Positions 30,513 through 41,748 of a stretch of 64,000 nt of DNA are shown here, one piece after another; position 1 is the first letter of the stretch; the number at the start of each line of letters is the position of its first letter. The notes under the pieces are model-generated. The model was not told the DNA's origin, did not search any database, and saw nothing but the letters and a program-made list of their open reading frames with translations. The translations under genes were made by a program, and so were the position numbers. The DNA comes from Anoplolepis gracilipes (taxonomy: Eukaryota; Arthropoda; Insecta; Hymenoptera; Formicidae), in NCBI RefSeq assembly GCF_047496725.1, contig NC_132983.1:7194501-7258500 (forward strand), read 5' to 3'.

Positions 30513-31718
30513 ATGTCGTGGACTAAAGATCAGATAACAATTCTTATAGAGGCATATAAAAAAGAGCCCGCATTATATGCTGTAAAACACCCAAATTATC
30601 ACAATAAACATTTACGGAATGAAGCTTTACAGAGAATAATTAAAGAAGTGAAAAAATTGCGGCCAAACACAGAAATTAAAGAGTGCATAAATAAAATGCA
30701 TTCTTTAAGAAATATTGTAGTTTTAATGCTGAAAATAAAAAAAGGAAAGAATCAATAAAAAGTGGAAGCGGAATAGATGATGTAAATATTATATTATATT
30801 ATTATTATAAATATTACATTATATTATTATTATTAATATTATATTATTATTCATTTTTAGTTATTTTTATTCCTATTAAAAATCAAAATCTTACTTTTTT
30901 CCATTTTAGATTTATATTCCAAGTCTTTAGTATTTTGAGATGCTTCTATTCTTAGAAGAACATTTTATTCCACGTAAAAATATTTCCACAAAAATAAGTA
31001 GAAGCAGTCAAGTAAAAGTAAATACAAAATAATATAGTAATATAATAGTAATAAAAAATAATAATATAATAAATATATATAATAAATTATAATATAAAAT
31101 TACACACACGACACGCACGCACGCACGCACGCACACGCGCGCACACACACACACACATACACATATATATTACATAAATATATATACATTAACATAAAAA
31201 TTAAAAATTAAAATATGTTTAAAAATATATTTAAAATATGTTTATGGATTTTTTATTCGTTTAGAACAATGTGAACAGTATAGATATAGTAATAAATGAA
31301 GAAATAAATCTCAATAGAATTTCGAAAAATAAAATAATATTAATGGAAGAAAATTCTACAGAAACAAAATTACAAGATGATCATGAAGAGCAACAAGAGT
31401 TTAATTTAATCGAATTTGAATCCTCTCAAAATGTTTCTCAAGAAAAATATTTTTTTCCAACAAGAAGTAAAGCCAATCTCTTTAGTCAATCTAACACTTT
31501 TTAGTTCACATTCATCAGTTCCATTTCAATCTTCGTCTTCATCATCCACAGTTAATGTTTCTAAACGTCGAAAACTTTCAAGTACATATGATAATTCTGT
31601 TGAAAAAATAATTGACTCTTTAAACAAACCTATAATTGTGCCACCTCCATTGGAGAAAAAAGAAAAAGAGTCTATTGATCTATGTATGAAATTTGTGGGA
31701 TCATTAATAAAAAAATGA
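30513..31718 (+). pseudogene. Harbinger 2 accessory MADF protein
   Basis: The MADF domain begins MSWTKDQITILIEAYKKEPA and includes KHPNYHNKHLRNEALQRI. The frame shifts near 30,740, then reads GSGIDD, a GT donor and an AG acceptor (about 30,908), IYIPSL, a stop where the family has Trp, and FEMLLFLEE. A later part (31,264-31,718, one frameshift near 31,500) is acidic then Ser-rich, ending near EKKEKESIDLCMKFVGSLIKK-type sequence. The predicted role is DNA binding and nuclear import of the transposase. The gene is broken. Confidence 0.75.
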
Positions 31719-32939
31719 CAGATTAGAAGGGGCAAGAAAAATTAATATTAGATATTATTCAGCTAATTATGTCAAAAAAAATTATAGTATTATAGTATTC
31801 ATATTGTTTCGTAATTTATTATTATTGTGTTCATTATGTGTTCTTTTATCTATGTTAAAATACATCTATTATTATTAAATCTATAATTATTAAAATAATA
31901 ACTATATTTTATTTCTTGCTTGTAAATAGTTTATTTTTTTGTACATTATTAATAATTGCCTTTTTTACAGCTTCATTCTGCCATGGAACAGAACCAATAG
32001 TATTGAAATAATTCATAAATTGATCTCTGATTGCTTTAGCATTTCGAGTAGGATTATTACCTCTTTGTCTAATTAAATCATTCAGATGATTTTAGGAATT
32101 TATTTCAGATTTATCTTCGATTATATTATTCCATGGCCTTCGAGATAAAATAAAATTATGTAAAATACAACACGCGAGAGTAATTAATTCGACTTTATCA
32201 ACTGACAAAGTGATTGTGTTGAGGAGAATTCTAAATCTATTAGCTAAAATACCAAATGCATTTTCGACAATTTTTCGTGCTCTACTCAGGCGATAATTAA
32301 AAATTCTCTGATCGTAAGTTAGTCCACGTTCAGGATACGGTTTCATAAGATTGTTTAACAAGAGAAAAGCATCATCAGCAACTATAACATAGGGTAATGG
32401 TACAGTATTTCCAGTTAAAGAACAGATTCCGGAAAATTTAACGAATTATTATTTAAACATTGGCCTAGCTCACTGTCTTTGAATACTGCACCATCATTCA
32501 TTCGCCCATTTCTACCAATATCAATAAATAAAAATTTGCATGTAGCATCAACAAGGGTCATAAGTATTATGCTATCTCTACCCTTATAATTCCTATAAAA
32601 GGAGTCACTTTGTCTTGAAGCGCGAAAGTTTATGTGCTTTCCGTCCAGTGTTCCAATGCAGTGAGGAAACTGCCATAAAATACGAAACCTGCTTTCAATT
32701 TCAGTCCACTCTTCTTTACTATTAGGACACTAAAAGAGAGATTTGGAATAGAAATGTGATAACAATAAGGAATGAAAAACACATACTTTGATACACTCAT
32801 CTTGAAGTTCATGAATGATTGCTTTTAATGTATCAATAATAATAATTGAAAATGTATTGGGAGCTATTGTAAAAGTAAATTTGCGTACTACAAAGGAAAG
32901 ATTTTTATATGAATTTCCAGATGCCAGAAAACGCAATGT

Positions 32940-32945
32940 AGCAGC
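32940..32945. repeat. Polinton 1 target duplication AGCAGC, left copy
   Basis: AGCAGC also occurs at 50,742-50,747. Both copies are codons for Ala-Ala in the split transposase exon, so the insertion site is fixed to the base. Confidence 0.9.
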
Positions 32946-33026
32946 AGTAATGATATAGTAGGGTTTCTAATTCAGGAGGGGAGTGCGGGAGCGGGGGGAA
33001 CCGCGGGCGCGGGGGATGACGTCATG

Positions 33027-33245
33027 CAGGTCCGCGACGCGGTTTGTAGACGTGGGGTACGCGGGGAGAGGGGAGAGATCCGCGACACAGCTGCAGGTCC
33101 GCGACGCGGTTTGTAGACACGGGGTACGCGGGGAGGGGGGAGAGATCCGCGACACAGCTGTAGGTCCGCGACGCGGTTTGTAGACGCGGGGTACGCGGGG
33201 AGGGGGGAGAGGTCCGCGACACAGCTGTAGGTCTGCGGCGCGGCC
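33027..33245. repeat. About 60-bp tandem repeat within the left TIR
   Basis: Units of CCGCGACGCGGTTTGTAGACG...GGGGAGAGATCCGCGACACAGCTG occur about 3.5 times. The right TIR has only one copy of this unit (50,625-50,660), so the array expanded after insertion or differs between arms. Confidence 0.75.
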
Positions 33246-34119
33246 GGTAGACGAGGGGTTTGCGGAGAGGGAAGAGAGGTCCGCGAGTGGGGAGATGGAT
33301 AGAGAGAGACAGCGCGATAGGCGTTCGCAACGCGGTAGACGGAGACGCGTGGTATAGGATAGGATAAGGAGAGCGCTATGCGCATTGTACATAGCGTAGG
33401 TCAATGAGAGCATGATGTAATGGGAAAAGGAGAAGATTACAATAGGAAGATAGCGTGAGAGAAAAAGAATGAGATGAGGGGAAAGGATAGCGGGAACGCA
33501 ATAAGACGGAGGCTAAGGCGTACGCGAGAACGCAGATTAAATTTTTTTTTATATTATTATATTATTATTATATATTATATTATTATTATTATTACTAATT
33601 ATATATATTAAATATAATCTAATCAATACTAAGTGGAGGAAAAAGAAGGATGGGATAGATAATGAAGACGCAAAACATATACACATATTTATCGTAAACA
33701 AAATATTTAATTATAAAAATGTGTATTTTTATACATGTAGTGTGTGTGTGTGTGTGTGTGTGTTTTTTTTTTAAATATAAAAGATATAATATAAAAAATA
33801 TTAAAAAATGTAAAATATAATATAAAAAATATAAAAAATGTAAAATATAATATAATATATATAAAATATAAAATATGAAAAATCTAAAATTTAAAATTAT
33901 AAAATATAAAATATAAAGAAAAAACTAAAAATAACAAGCGGCAGGGTGACGGGGAACGCGCGACGCCTTCTTCTGTAACAGAAAAAATGAACATTTATAT
34001 TAGTACCTTAAAAAATACACAAACTTTTGAGCGTATTATATAGAGATACTTACAATAGGGCTCCTCTCCGAACAATCTGTGGAGTATCCGAAATACGTCG
34101 ACATTTTCTGTCTCCGCGT

Positions 34120-34650
34120 CTAAAAAAGCGGGGGCTGTAACAGAAAAGAAAAATGAACTTTTTTTATTAGTACCTTAAAAAATAAATATTTAAAATTGAG
34201 CATACTTACGATAGGGCTCCTCTCTGAACAATCTGCGGAGACAGAAGATATCCGCGTACATGTGCGGATACTCCGCGTCTAATTCGTGGGAGTGGGGATT
34301 ATCGGCCCACAAATTTTCCCACTCCGCACACTCCTTGCGATAGGCCCGCACCCAGCGCATCTCCTGCATGTGCGCTATGCTGATGTACCCAGGGATCGGA
34401 TCAACACCTATTTCGAAAATCTATAAAAAAAACATATAAATATATTATAAAAAAGGGTATAAAAATAATAAAAACTACTTACATTTCCAAATAGGACATC
34501 CAGTAGCGCCTGGAATAGGACGCGGGCCATATTTCGCGCTCTTCGGAGTGCGCGGCGATGGTATCGGCGATATGGCACCCATTCAGGTACCCGTAGGTGG
34601 CGGTACCCCGTCTCGAATATCGCCTCAATAAACGCGACTACTTGCGACAT
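34120..34650 (-). CDS. TIR gene, left copy (spliced, unknown function)
   Basis: Exon 1 is 34,650-34,483 (56 codons, begins MSQVVAFIEAIFETGYRHLR, followed by an Arg-rich stretch). Exon 2 is 34,420-34,210 (begins IFEIGVDPIPGYISIAHMQE, ends LFREEP). Both have GT-AG junctions. A third exon near 34,136 gives a short tail and stop; the family-type last exon (33,960s, AFPVTLPL) is one base out of frame. It is homologous to copies at 49,073-49,765 and 57,145-56,563. The product would be a small basic then Trp-rich protein with no known domain that I recognise. Confidence 0.7.
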
Positions 34651-35067
34651 TCTTAAATTCTTTACAAAAAGAACTGCACTTCACAAATCAACTCACTGGA
34701 TCACAGTCAGATACTTTATGCTAGCTCCAGCGGAGGCTAGGTAACGTCTCGGTGAAAAAATGGGTAGGGGATGTGCATGACATAAGAGTTAGTACGAATG
34801 CTTACTCTTCACAGCTGATAAAAAAATTAAAAGCTGACATGGACTGTCGCTCTACACAGCATTCATACAGATAATTATAATTGAATAGCATAAAAAATAT
34901 AAAATATACAATATAAAATAGATAACATAAAAGATAAAAAAATTAAAATAAGGGTAGGGAGGGAGAGCGCACCACAGCGTCTTCTGAAAAAAAAAACATC
35001 ATTATTAATATCTTTAAAATTTTATAAATGATAAATACATACACAAATCATGCAGAACTTTTTTTGT

Positions 35068-35352
35068 TTACCATATGTGTGTATTAATTGCGTGAGAGGC
35101 AAGTCGCTTTCTTCTTTCTTCTAAAAAGTCTATCTTTCTTATTCTTTTTATCAGTAGCCGCCTCACTTTTCGAAGATACCTTATTTCCGGAACATCTTCA
35201 AATTGCATAAATTCTATATCAGTATTTTCCTTGACCACATCGCATAAAAAGTCTATTTTGTCACGGATCTCGAAAAACAGTTTTAACGATCTCGTATGAG
35301 TCTTTGGCAAACCAATTTCACGATTTCGCAAAAACTGCGCCACAGAAGTCAC
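35068..35352 (-). CDS. Conserved 95-aa Polinton protein, copy 1
   Basis: Starts MTSVAQFLRNREIGLPKTHT and ends with a Lys/Arg-rich tail. It lies just inside the left TIR. A homologue with almost the same first 60 residues is at 57,608-57,345 in Polinton 2, and differences between the copies keep the frame open. It is mainly predicted helical with a basic C-terminus and has no recognised domain. It could be a small regulatory or virion protein; that is a guess. Confidence 0.7.
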   Translation of the reverse strand: MTSVAQFLRNREIGLPKTHTRSLKLFFEIRDKIDFLCDVVKENTDIEFMQFEDVPEIRYLRKVRRLLIKRIRKIDFLEERRKRLASHAINTHIW

Positions 35353-35531
35353 AGAGCCACCGAGGGCGTCGGAGTGTTCTCTTTACTGCATCTTATCGCG
35401 ACACTTACACAATAATAGTTTTTATTTTTTATGCATTAGTCTTCTTTCGTACAAAACAGACAAAAATTGCACGGTATTAATTGATACAGCGGTTTCAGAC
35501 ATCTACCACATTCATATAAATCATGGATTTG

Positions 35532-35915
35532 CTAATGAATTTCACTTTGATGTGTGCGCACCACATCACTCCCAATCTGTGACCTTTCCGGTAATAGCAT
35601 GAAACACGATATACAATGTTTAACAGAAATCCCAGGTTTATAATAAAAAGATATAATGCACAGCCGTTTCATTTCATTATATATACGAACTTGTACATCG
35701 TATAACGTATGAATAATAGGTTCCACAACATCATTGAAATCACTAGAATTACCGTCAAGAACACTATCGTGTAAGGATTCTACATCCGAATCAGAATGCT
35801 CGGACGAAAAGTCCATCGAATCGGACGACTCGGCAAACTCGAACGAATCGGATGAAATGTCCATCAAGTCATCCATAAGCACAAAGTTTTTATCAGATAT
35901 AAAAAAAAATGTCAC
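35532..35915 (-). CDS. Acidic Ser/Asp-rich protein of Polinton 1
   Basis: A 127-codon frame; the more likely start is the internal Met of MDDLMDISSDSFEFAESSDS. The N-terminal half is highly acidic. The C-terminal half has VEPIIHTLYDVQVRIYNEMKR and two cysteines in KHCISCFMLL. No partner copy is visible in Polinton 2, because that part lies outside the window. Function unknown. Confidence 0.5.
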   Translation of the reverse strand: MTFFFISDKNFVLMDDLMDISSDSFEFAESSDSMDFSSEHSDSDVESLHDSVLDGNSSDFNDVVEPIIHTLYDVQVRIYNEMKRLCIISFYYKPGISVKHCISCFMLLPERSQIGSDVVRTHQSEIH

Positions 35916-36025
35916 AAGGATGACCGCAAACTCGCGTTTTCTTCCAAACTCGCTTTATCAAATGCGACAAGATTGTCACAAACGACAAGGATGGTCGCAA
36001 ACTCTTTTATAGCACACGCTCTTCC

Positions 36026-36027
<2 letters not shown>

Positions 36028-36070
<43 letters not shown>
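36028..36070. repeat. (AT)n microsatellite
   Basis: About 43 bp of pure AT repeat; overlapping frames here encode only Ile-Tyr repeats. Confidence 0.9.
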
Positions 36071-36073
<3 letters not shown>

Positions 36074-36268
36074 AATGTCACATCTCTCATCTCCGTCTAA
36101 CTCGAGTATCACATCTCATCTCCCTCTAACTCGAGTATCACGTCTCATCTACATCAGCATTTTCAACATCTTTAGCAGAATGAATGTAGATCCAACTATA
36201 TACATCATACGTTTTATAAAGAATAGGCGAAGAAAGAAATAATAAAAATTAGTAATAAAAACGGTAAT

Positions 36269-36865
36269 TTATTTATTGCAAACATCATAGAGTAAATCAT
36301 TTACAGCACATGTTAACAATTCACAATCTATGAGTGATTTGCCGTCAAACGCGTCACTCTCACGTATTACTTTTACCGCATCGTAAACATTAGTGATATT
36401 GTTGCGTTGCAAAACGCTAACAAATTGTTTAAACTTTTCATTAACAATATATGTATTCTGACACAGCCAGAAATGCATATGATCGATACAGTCTTCAAAA
36501 TCGAATAAATGCACCAATGTTTGCGGATGAATATACAAAGAATTATTAGACAATGTTAATTTAACAATCTTGGAATCAGTTAATGTAATCATTTGGATAG
36601 ATAGATCGCAGATCCATAATAGCTCACTTTCGATCGATTGTACATGTCGTTCAATATCGGCACGTTTCTGCATCAATGAGTGTCAGGTAACGATAGGCAA
36701 TACTATTTGATTGCCTCGGTTATCACCAACAAATAATTCCACATATGACATAGCTCCGACGCTTATTCCAATCTCCAAGTATTTGTATGATGTCGGGGTT
36801 AAAGCATATCTTCTTCCCAAGATACGACCCGCGCGACGAGACTCGGATGAAATGTTACAAAATTT
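36269..36865 (-). pseudogene. Polinton protein of about 190 aa with one in-frame TGA
   Basis: The upstream frame reads SRRAGRILGRRYALTPTSYK and VGAMSYVELFVGDNRGNQIV, then TGA at 36,683-36,685. It continues in the same frame as MQKRADIERHVQSIESELLW to a stop at 36,269. A short possible first exon, MNYYVPIMDTLPKKE (37,014-36,971), ends at a GT donor, but I could not fix its acceptor. The residues around the TGA suggest a single nonsense change. Function unknown. Confidence 0.6.
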
Positions 36866-37059
36866 TAGAAAAATGTTATTAAAAAATAATATATATATAT
36901 AAATATTAAAAATATTATTTAAAACTAATATAAATAATAAAAATATTATTTAAAAAAAAATAAAACTTACTCTTTCTTTGGCAGAGTGTCCATAATCGGG
37001 ACGTAATAATTCATGTTGCCTCCTTTAGCGGAGACCACAAACAATTGACACGATACTAA

Positions 37060-37830
37060 ATTATTTTAAGTATTAAAACACAATTTAGCACTACACACTG
37101 CAATGTGAAGGGAGTTATTGTTCACAATTTAGCACTACAAATTGTAATGTGGAGGGAGTGATTGTTGATACAGCAAGTTTTTTTTTCTCCAAGCGCCTAT
37201 ATATAGCTGCTAATTAATAATTATATCTCCAAAGATTTTAGCTGAATGCGCTTAAAATTTTCCATGCGTCGAGGTGCGACAACATTTTCTAATGAAATCA
37301 CACCTGAATATTCTAAATGTACGTGACAAATTATCAAAAAGTAACTCGCAGCTGCATGTAATTTGAAACTTCAAATTATCCATGCGCTAACGAATCTTAC
37401 TAAAATGTTTAAAGTGTGCGTGACAAATCCGCAGCTGCATGTAATTTGAAACTGCAAAACTTTCGAGCGCCGATGTGCAGCTGCTAATTTTCGAAATACA
37501 GCAAAAAAAATTTTTTCGACATAATGTCATCGTTAGATGACAAATCCACAGCTGCATGTAATTTGAAACTACAAATTATCCATGCGCTAACGAATCTTAC
37601 TAAAATGTTTAAAGTGTGCATGACAAATCGCGAAATGACAACTATATGTAATTTGAAGCCGCGGATCTTCCGAGCGCCAATATACGGCTGCTAATATTCG
37701 AAATGTGACAAATCTTTGAGATGACGTGACCTATAGGTGACAATCCAACGAGATATGATAAATCCGCAGCTGTATGTAATTTTTGAAATACAGCAAAAAA
37801 TTTTTTCGACATAACGTCATCGTTAGATGA
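37060..37830. repeat. Diverged long tandem repeats with CAGCTGCATGTAATTTGAAAC
   Basis: The block GCAGCTGCATGTAATTTGAA recurs at about 37,352, 37,431, 37,550 and, diverged, 37,645. Other shared blocks are CATGCGCTAACGAATCTTACT and TTTTTTCGACATAA. The repeats fill the gap between the left gene group and PolB. They could be a promoter or origin-like region, but nothing proves that. Confidence 0.6.
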
Positions 37831-38121
37831 CAAATTGCGACATGCGTGATAGAAACGTCTATGAATCGCGATATAAAATCGCTGCAAAGAAGTGCACCTC
37901 TATTATTTTCGAGTCGTGCATCTTGTTCGGTCTGAAAAAACATGGCAGAGCAAATTGCGTGGAGCAATCCACCCGGGTAAATTCAGTGGAGGAGTACATT
38001 GCGTGGGAGGTGTAATGTATCGAGTCGTTGGAAGAATAAAGTCGAATTAAACGACCACGATTATCGATCGGAAATCGACAATCGCTGATTGCTCGAATCG
38101 CGCGACTCGAAGGATTGAAAA

Positions 38122-41100
38122 ATGTGTTGCGCAAGCGTTTCGTACACGCGGGATGGTACACGGGATTTCGTACACGGTGCAGGATGCAATTCGCGAGAAA
38201 ATGGATTGATTTGGCGAGAGATCGATACGGCGTTCGAAGGTCGTATCATGACTGGTGCGGTTATAAATTATAATCACATCGAACCTCATCAATTTTTGGA
38301 AGACGCGAGTGACATTGTGCTCGAGCATGTGCGAGACGTTATGCAAAAACACAACAGTGTGAAAGTGAATACAGCGTTTGACGGCGAGTTTGTGGCGGGC
38401 GATAAGCGCGCCAATAAATCAATCAATACGAGAAATTTTAAACTCTTTCGTACATCCGATTTACGCGAGTGGTATGAGCGGCGAGTCATCGAGCCCACCC
38501 TTGCATCGCTCGAAGAATTTCAGGAACGCGATAGCGGATGGGCATTATCGCGTATACTAAATTTGACTGTAAATATAAATAAATATAATCCTATGCGCGC
38601 CGGATGTTGCGTGCAATTACCGTGAAAGATAATAATGAAACGAGCAGTGGTTAACGTGCAATCTCAAGACAATGCATGTTTTGCGTGGGCGGTGGTTAGG
38701 TGGCTGCTCTGTATCCAGTTGAAAGAAACACAGACCGCCAATCGTCGTACCCGCATTATACAATAGTACTGAATTTACAAGATATTGAGTTTCCAGTCAC
38801 TCTTAATCAAATTAAAAAATTTGAAATTTATAATGACATTTCAATCAATGTGTACACCATCGAGAATGAAAACATTATCCCGTTACGCCTTACGGAGCAA
38901 AAGAGGGACAAGCACGTCAACTTGCTCTACGTACAAGATGCGCGAGATATTGGACATTTCGCGTGGATCAAGAATTTATCCAGGCTCGTGAGTTCGCAAC
39001 TCAGCAAATACAAGGTTAAAAAATATATCTGCGATCGGTATGTATATTTAATAAAACTATCTAAAAATATTTAAAACAAGGATATAAAAAAATTTTAACT
39101 TTTATTTTACAGATGCATGCACTATTTTCACTCGGACGAGAAACTACAGTCGCATACAGTAGACTGTAGAAAGATGAACGACTGCGCTATCCGGTTACCG
39201 AGCGATAAGGACAGGCGGCTCGCATTCGCCAATTACAACAGGAAGAAGCGATTACCTTTCGTAGTGTATGCCGATCTGGAGTGCGTTTTGGTGAAAAAAG
39301 AAGAAGAAAATTTTTATCAACACCACTAAGTATTTAGTATCGCTTATTATGTACATTGCTCGTACGATAATACGTTATCCGCGTATCATTCTCGTCGCGA
39401 AGCCAATTGCGTTGCGTGGTTCGCCGACGAACTTAAAAATCTGGCGCAACGTGTAGAAAATATTTTAACAACCAATGTCCCCATGGTAAATTTAACGCAA
39501 GATGAATGGAAAGAATTTCGAAGCGCGACTCAGTGTCATATATGTGAGAAACCATTCGTGGAAGATGACGATACGCGCGTACACGATCATTGTCATTTGA
39601 CCGGACGGTACAGAGGTCCCGCGCATTCAAATTGCAATCTTAATTACAAAGAATCTTTTTGCATTCCAATAGTATTTCACAATTTATCCGGTTATGATTC
39701 TCATTTTATAATCGAGGAAATAGCCACAGCGTTCGAAGAGGGAATCGATTTACTTCCGATAACAAAAGAAAAATATATTTCATTTACAAAACATGTTAAG
39801 GGTACGAAAGACAAACCGGGAAATCACATTAAATTACGTTTCATAGATTCATATAAATTTCTCATAACAAGTCTCGACAAATTGGCATCTTTTCTGAGCA
39901 AGGATAAACTCAAAATTTTACAAATGGAATTTAAAAATTTATCCGCCGAGGATTTCAATTTACTGACAAGAAAAGGTGTCTTCCCGTACGAGTACATTGA
40001 CTGCGTAGATAAATTGCAAGATGCGTGTTTACCATTGCGAGAATAATTTTACAGCTTCTTGACAGGTAACACAGTATCCGAGAGCGATTACGCTCACGCT
40101 GAAATTGTGTGGAAGCGATTCTCAATTCGAACGCTAGGCGAATATAGCGATTTATACCTCAAAACTGATGTCTTGTTACTAGCCGACATTTTTGAAAATT
40201 TCCACGAGAGTTGTATCAAGAGTTATGGGCTCGACTCCACGTATTATTATACTCTTCCCGGCTACATGTGGGACGCCATGTTAAAGCATACGAAAATTAT
40301 ATTTGAATTACTCACAGACATTGACATGGTTATGTTTATCGAACGAGGTATACGCGGTGGTCTGAGTCAATGTTCCAACAGGTACGCGCGTGCTAATAAC
40401 AAGTACATGCAATCGTATGACTCATCGAAACCATCAACGTACTTGATGTATTTCGATGTTAATAATTTATACGGATGGGCAATGTGTCAACCATTGCCCT
40501 ATGCCGATTTTCAATGGGTCGACAATATATGCAATTTTGATCTATCATCGATCGCGTCCAATTCGCCTACAGGCTATATCCTCGAAGTCGATCTCGAGTA
40601 TCCGCAACATCTTCACGATTCGCACACTGACCTACCGTTTTGTCCGACACGCGACAAACCACCTGGCAAGCGCGAGGACAAGCTTCTCGCAACCTTATAC
40701 GATAAGAAGCGTTACGTGATACACTACCGCAACCTGCAGCAATGTTCCCGTCACGGTCTTCGTGTTACAAAAATTCATCGTATATTACAATTCACTCAAT
40801 CTTTGTGGCTCCGTACTTATATAGAATTCAACACAAAATTTAGAACACTGGCGAAAAATGAATTTGAAAAAAATTTGTACAAACTAATGAATAATGCCGT
40901 GTTTGACAAAACGATGGAAAATGTGCGCAATCGCGTAGATTTTAAACTTTTAACAAACTGGGACGGAAGATACGGCGCAGAGGCATTAATTGCAAAACCA
41001 AATTTTTATAGTAGGATCGTTTTTTCGGAAAATCTAATCGCTGTGGAATTACGTAAACTCGAGATGAAATTCTACAAACCAATTTACGTGGGTATGTGTA

Positions 41101-41669
41101 TTCTCGATACATCCAAGACATGTTTGTACGAATTTCACCACGATTATATGGTACCAATGTATCAGGAGAGATGCAAAGTCATGTACACTGACACGGATAG
41201 CCTTATATATCACATTGAGTGCGACGATGTGTACGAGAATATGAAACGCGATATCAGCAGATTTGATACGAGCGACTATGCGATAGACAATGCGTACGGT
41301 ATACCGCTCGTGAATAAAAAGATACCGAGTCTAATGAAAGATGAAAACAATGGTACCATAATGACTGAATTTGTCGGGCTTAGAGCAAAAATGTATGCGT
41401 TGCGCGTGGATGGTAAGAAGGATACGAAAAAAATAAAAGGTGTCAAAAGTAACGTTGTCGCGAGAACGATAACGTTTGACGATTACACGCGGTGTTTGAA
41501 CGAAGAGATTGAAATGACGCGTAGTCAATCGTGTATAAGATCAAAATTGCACGAGGTATACACCATTCGCGAAACAAAAATTGCTTTAAGTTCGTACGAT
41601 GACAAGCGGTATATCGTACCTACAACTACTAATACGTTACCGTGGGGACATTATAAAATACCATTGTAA
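38122..41669 (+). pseudogene. polB: Protein-primed family B DNA polymerase (PolB) with a 75-bp intron
   Basis: Large replicative polymerase of Polintons. N-terminal region 38,122-39,037; intron 39,038-39,112 (GT-AG, restores CDR to CMHYFHS); then exonuclease motifs VYADLEC (Exo I), HNLSGYDSHF (Exo II) and YLKTDVLLLADIF (Exo III). Between Exo I and II lies a CHICEKPF...HDHCHLTGRYRGPAHSNCN cluster like an endonuclease VII/HNH fold. Polymerase motifs are YFDVNNLYGWAM, EKNLYKLMNNAVF and MYTDTDSLIYH. Damage: TGA at 38,623, a frameshift near 38,690, TAA near 39,328 and TAA at 40,044. The rest is open, so decay is recent. It would copy the linear element from protein-primed ends. Confidence 0.95.
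39038..39112 (+). other. Spliceosomal intron inside PolB
   Basis: GTATGT donor, AT-rich body, TTTTATTTTACAG acceptor, 75 bp. Removing it joins the codons for YICDR to CMHYFHSDEKL; reading through it meets stops. Confidence 0.85.
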
Positions 41670-41748
41670 ATAATTGTATTTATTTATTGTAAATATAAAT
41701 TATATATATATATTCATTCATGTAAATTTATGTATATTTTTACTATGT

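Larger units (their letters stand above)
32946..34890. repeat. Polinton 1 terminal inverted repeat, left (about 1.9 kb)
   Basis: Pairs with 48,826-50,741. It begins with GC-rich DNA (GCAGGTCCGCGACGCGGTTTG repeated about four times at 33,027-33,240), an AT-rich simple-repeat zone, then a spliced gene read inward to outward. GC-rich frames at 32,967-33,413 are artefacts of the short tandem repeat. Confidence 0.9.

Noticed and set aside
32967..33413. Overlapping frames of 100-148 codons in the left TIR
   Set aside because: They come from the 60-bp GC-rich tandem repeat, and the right TIR does not conserve them.
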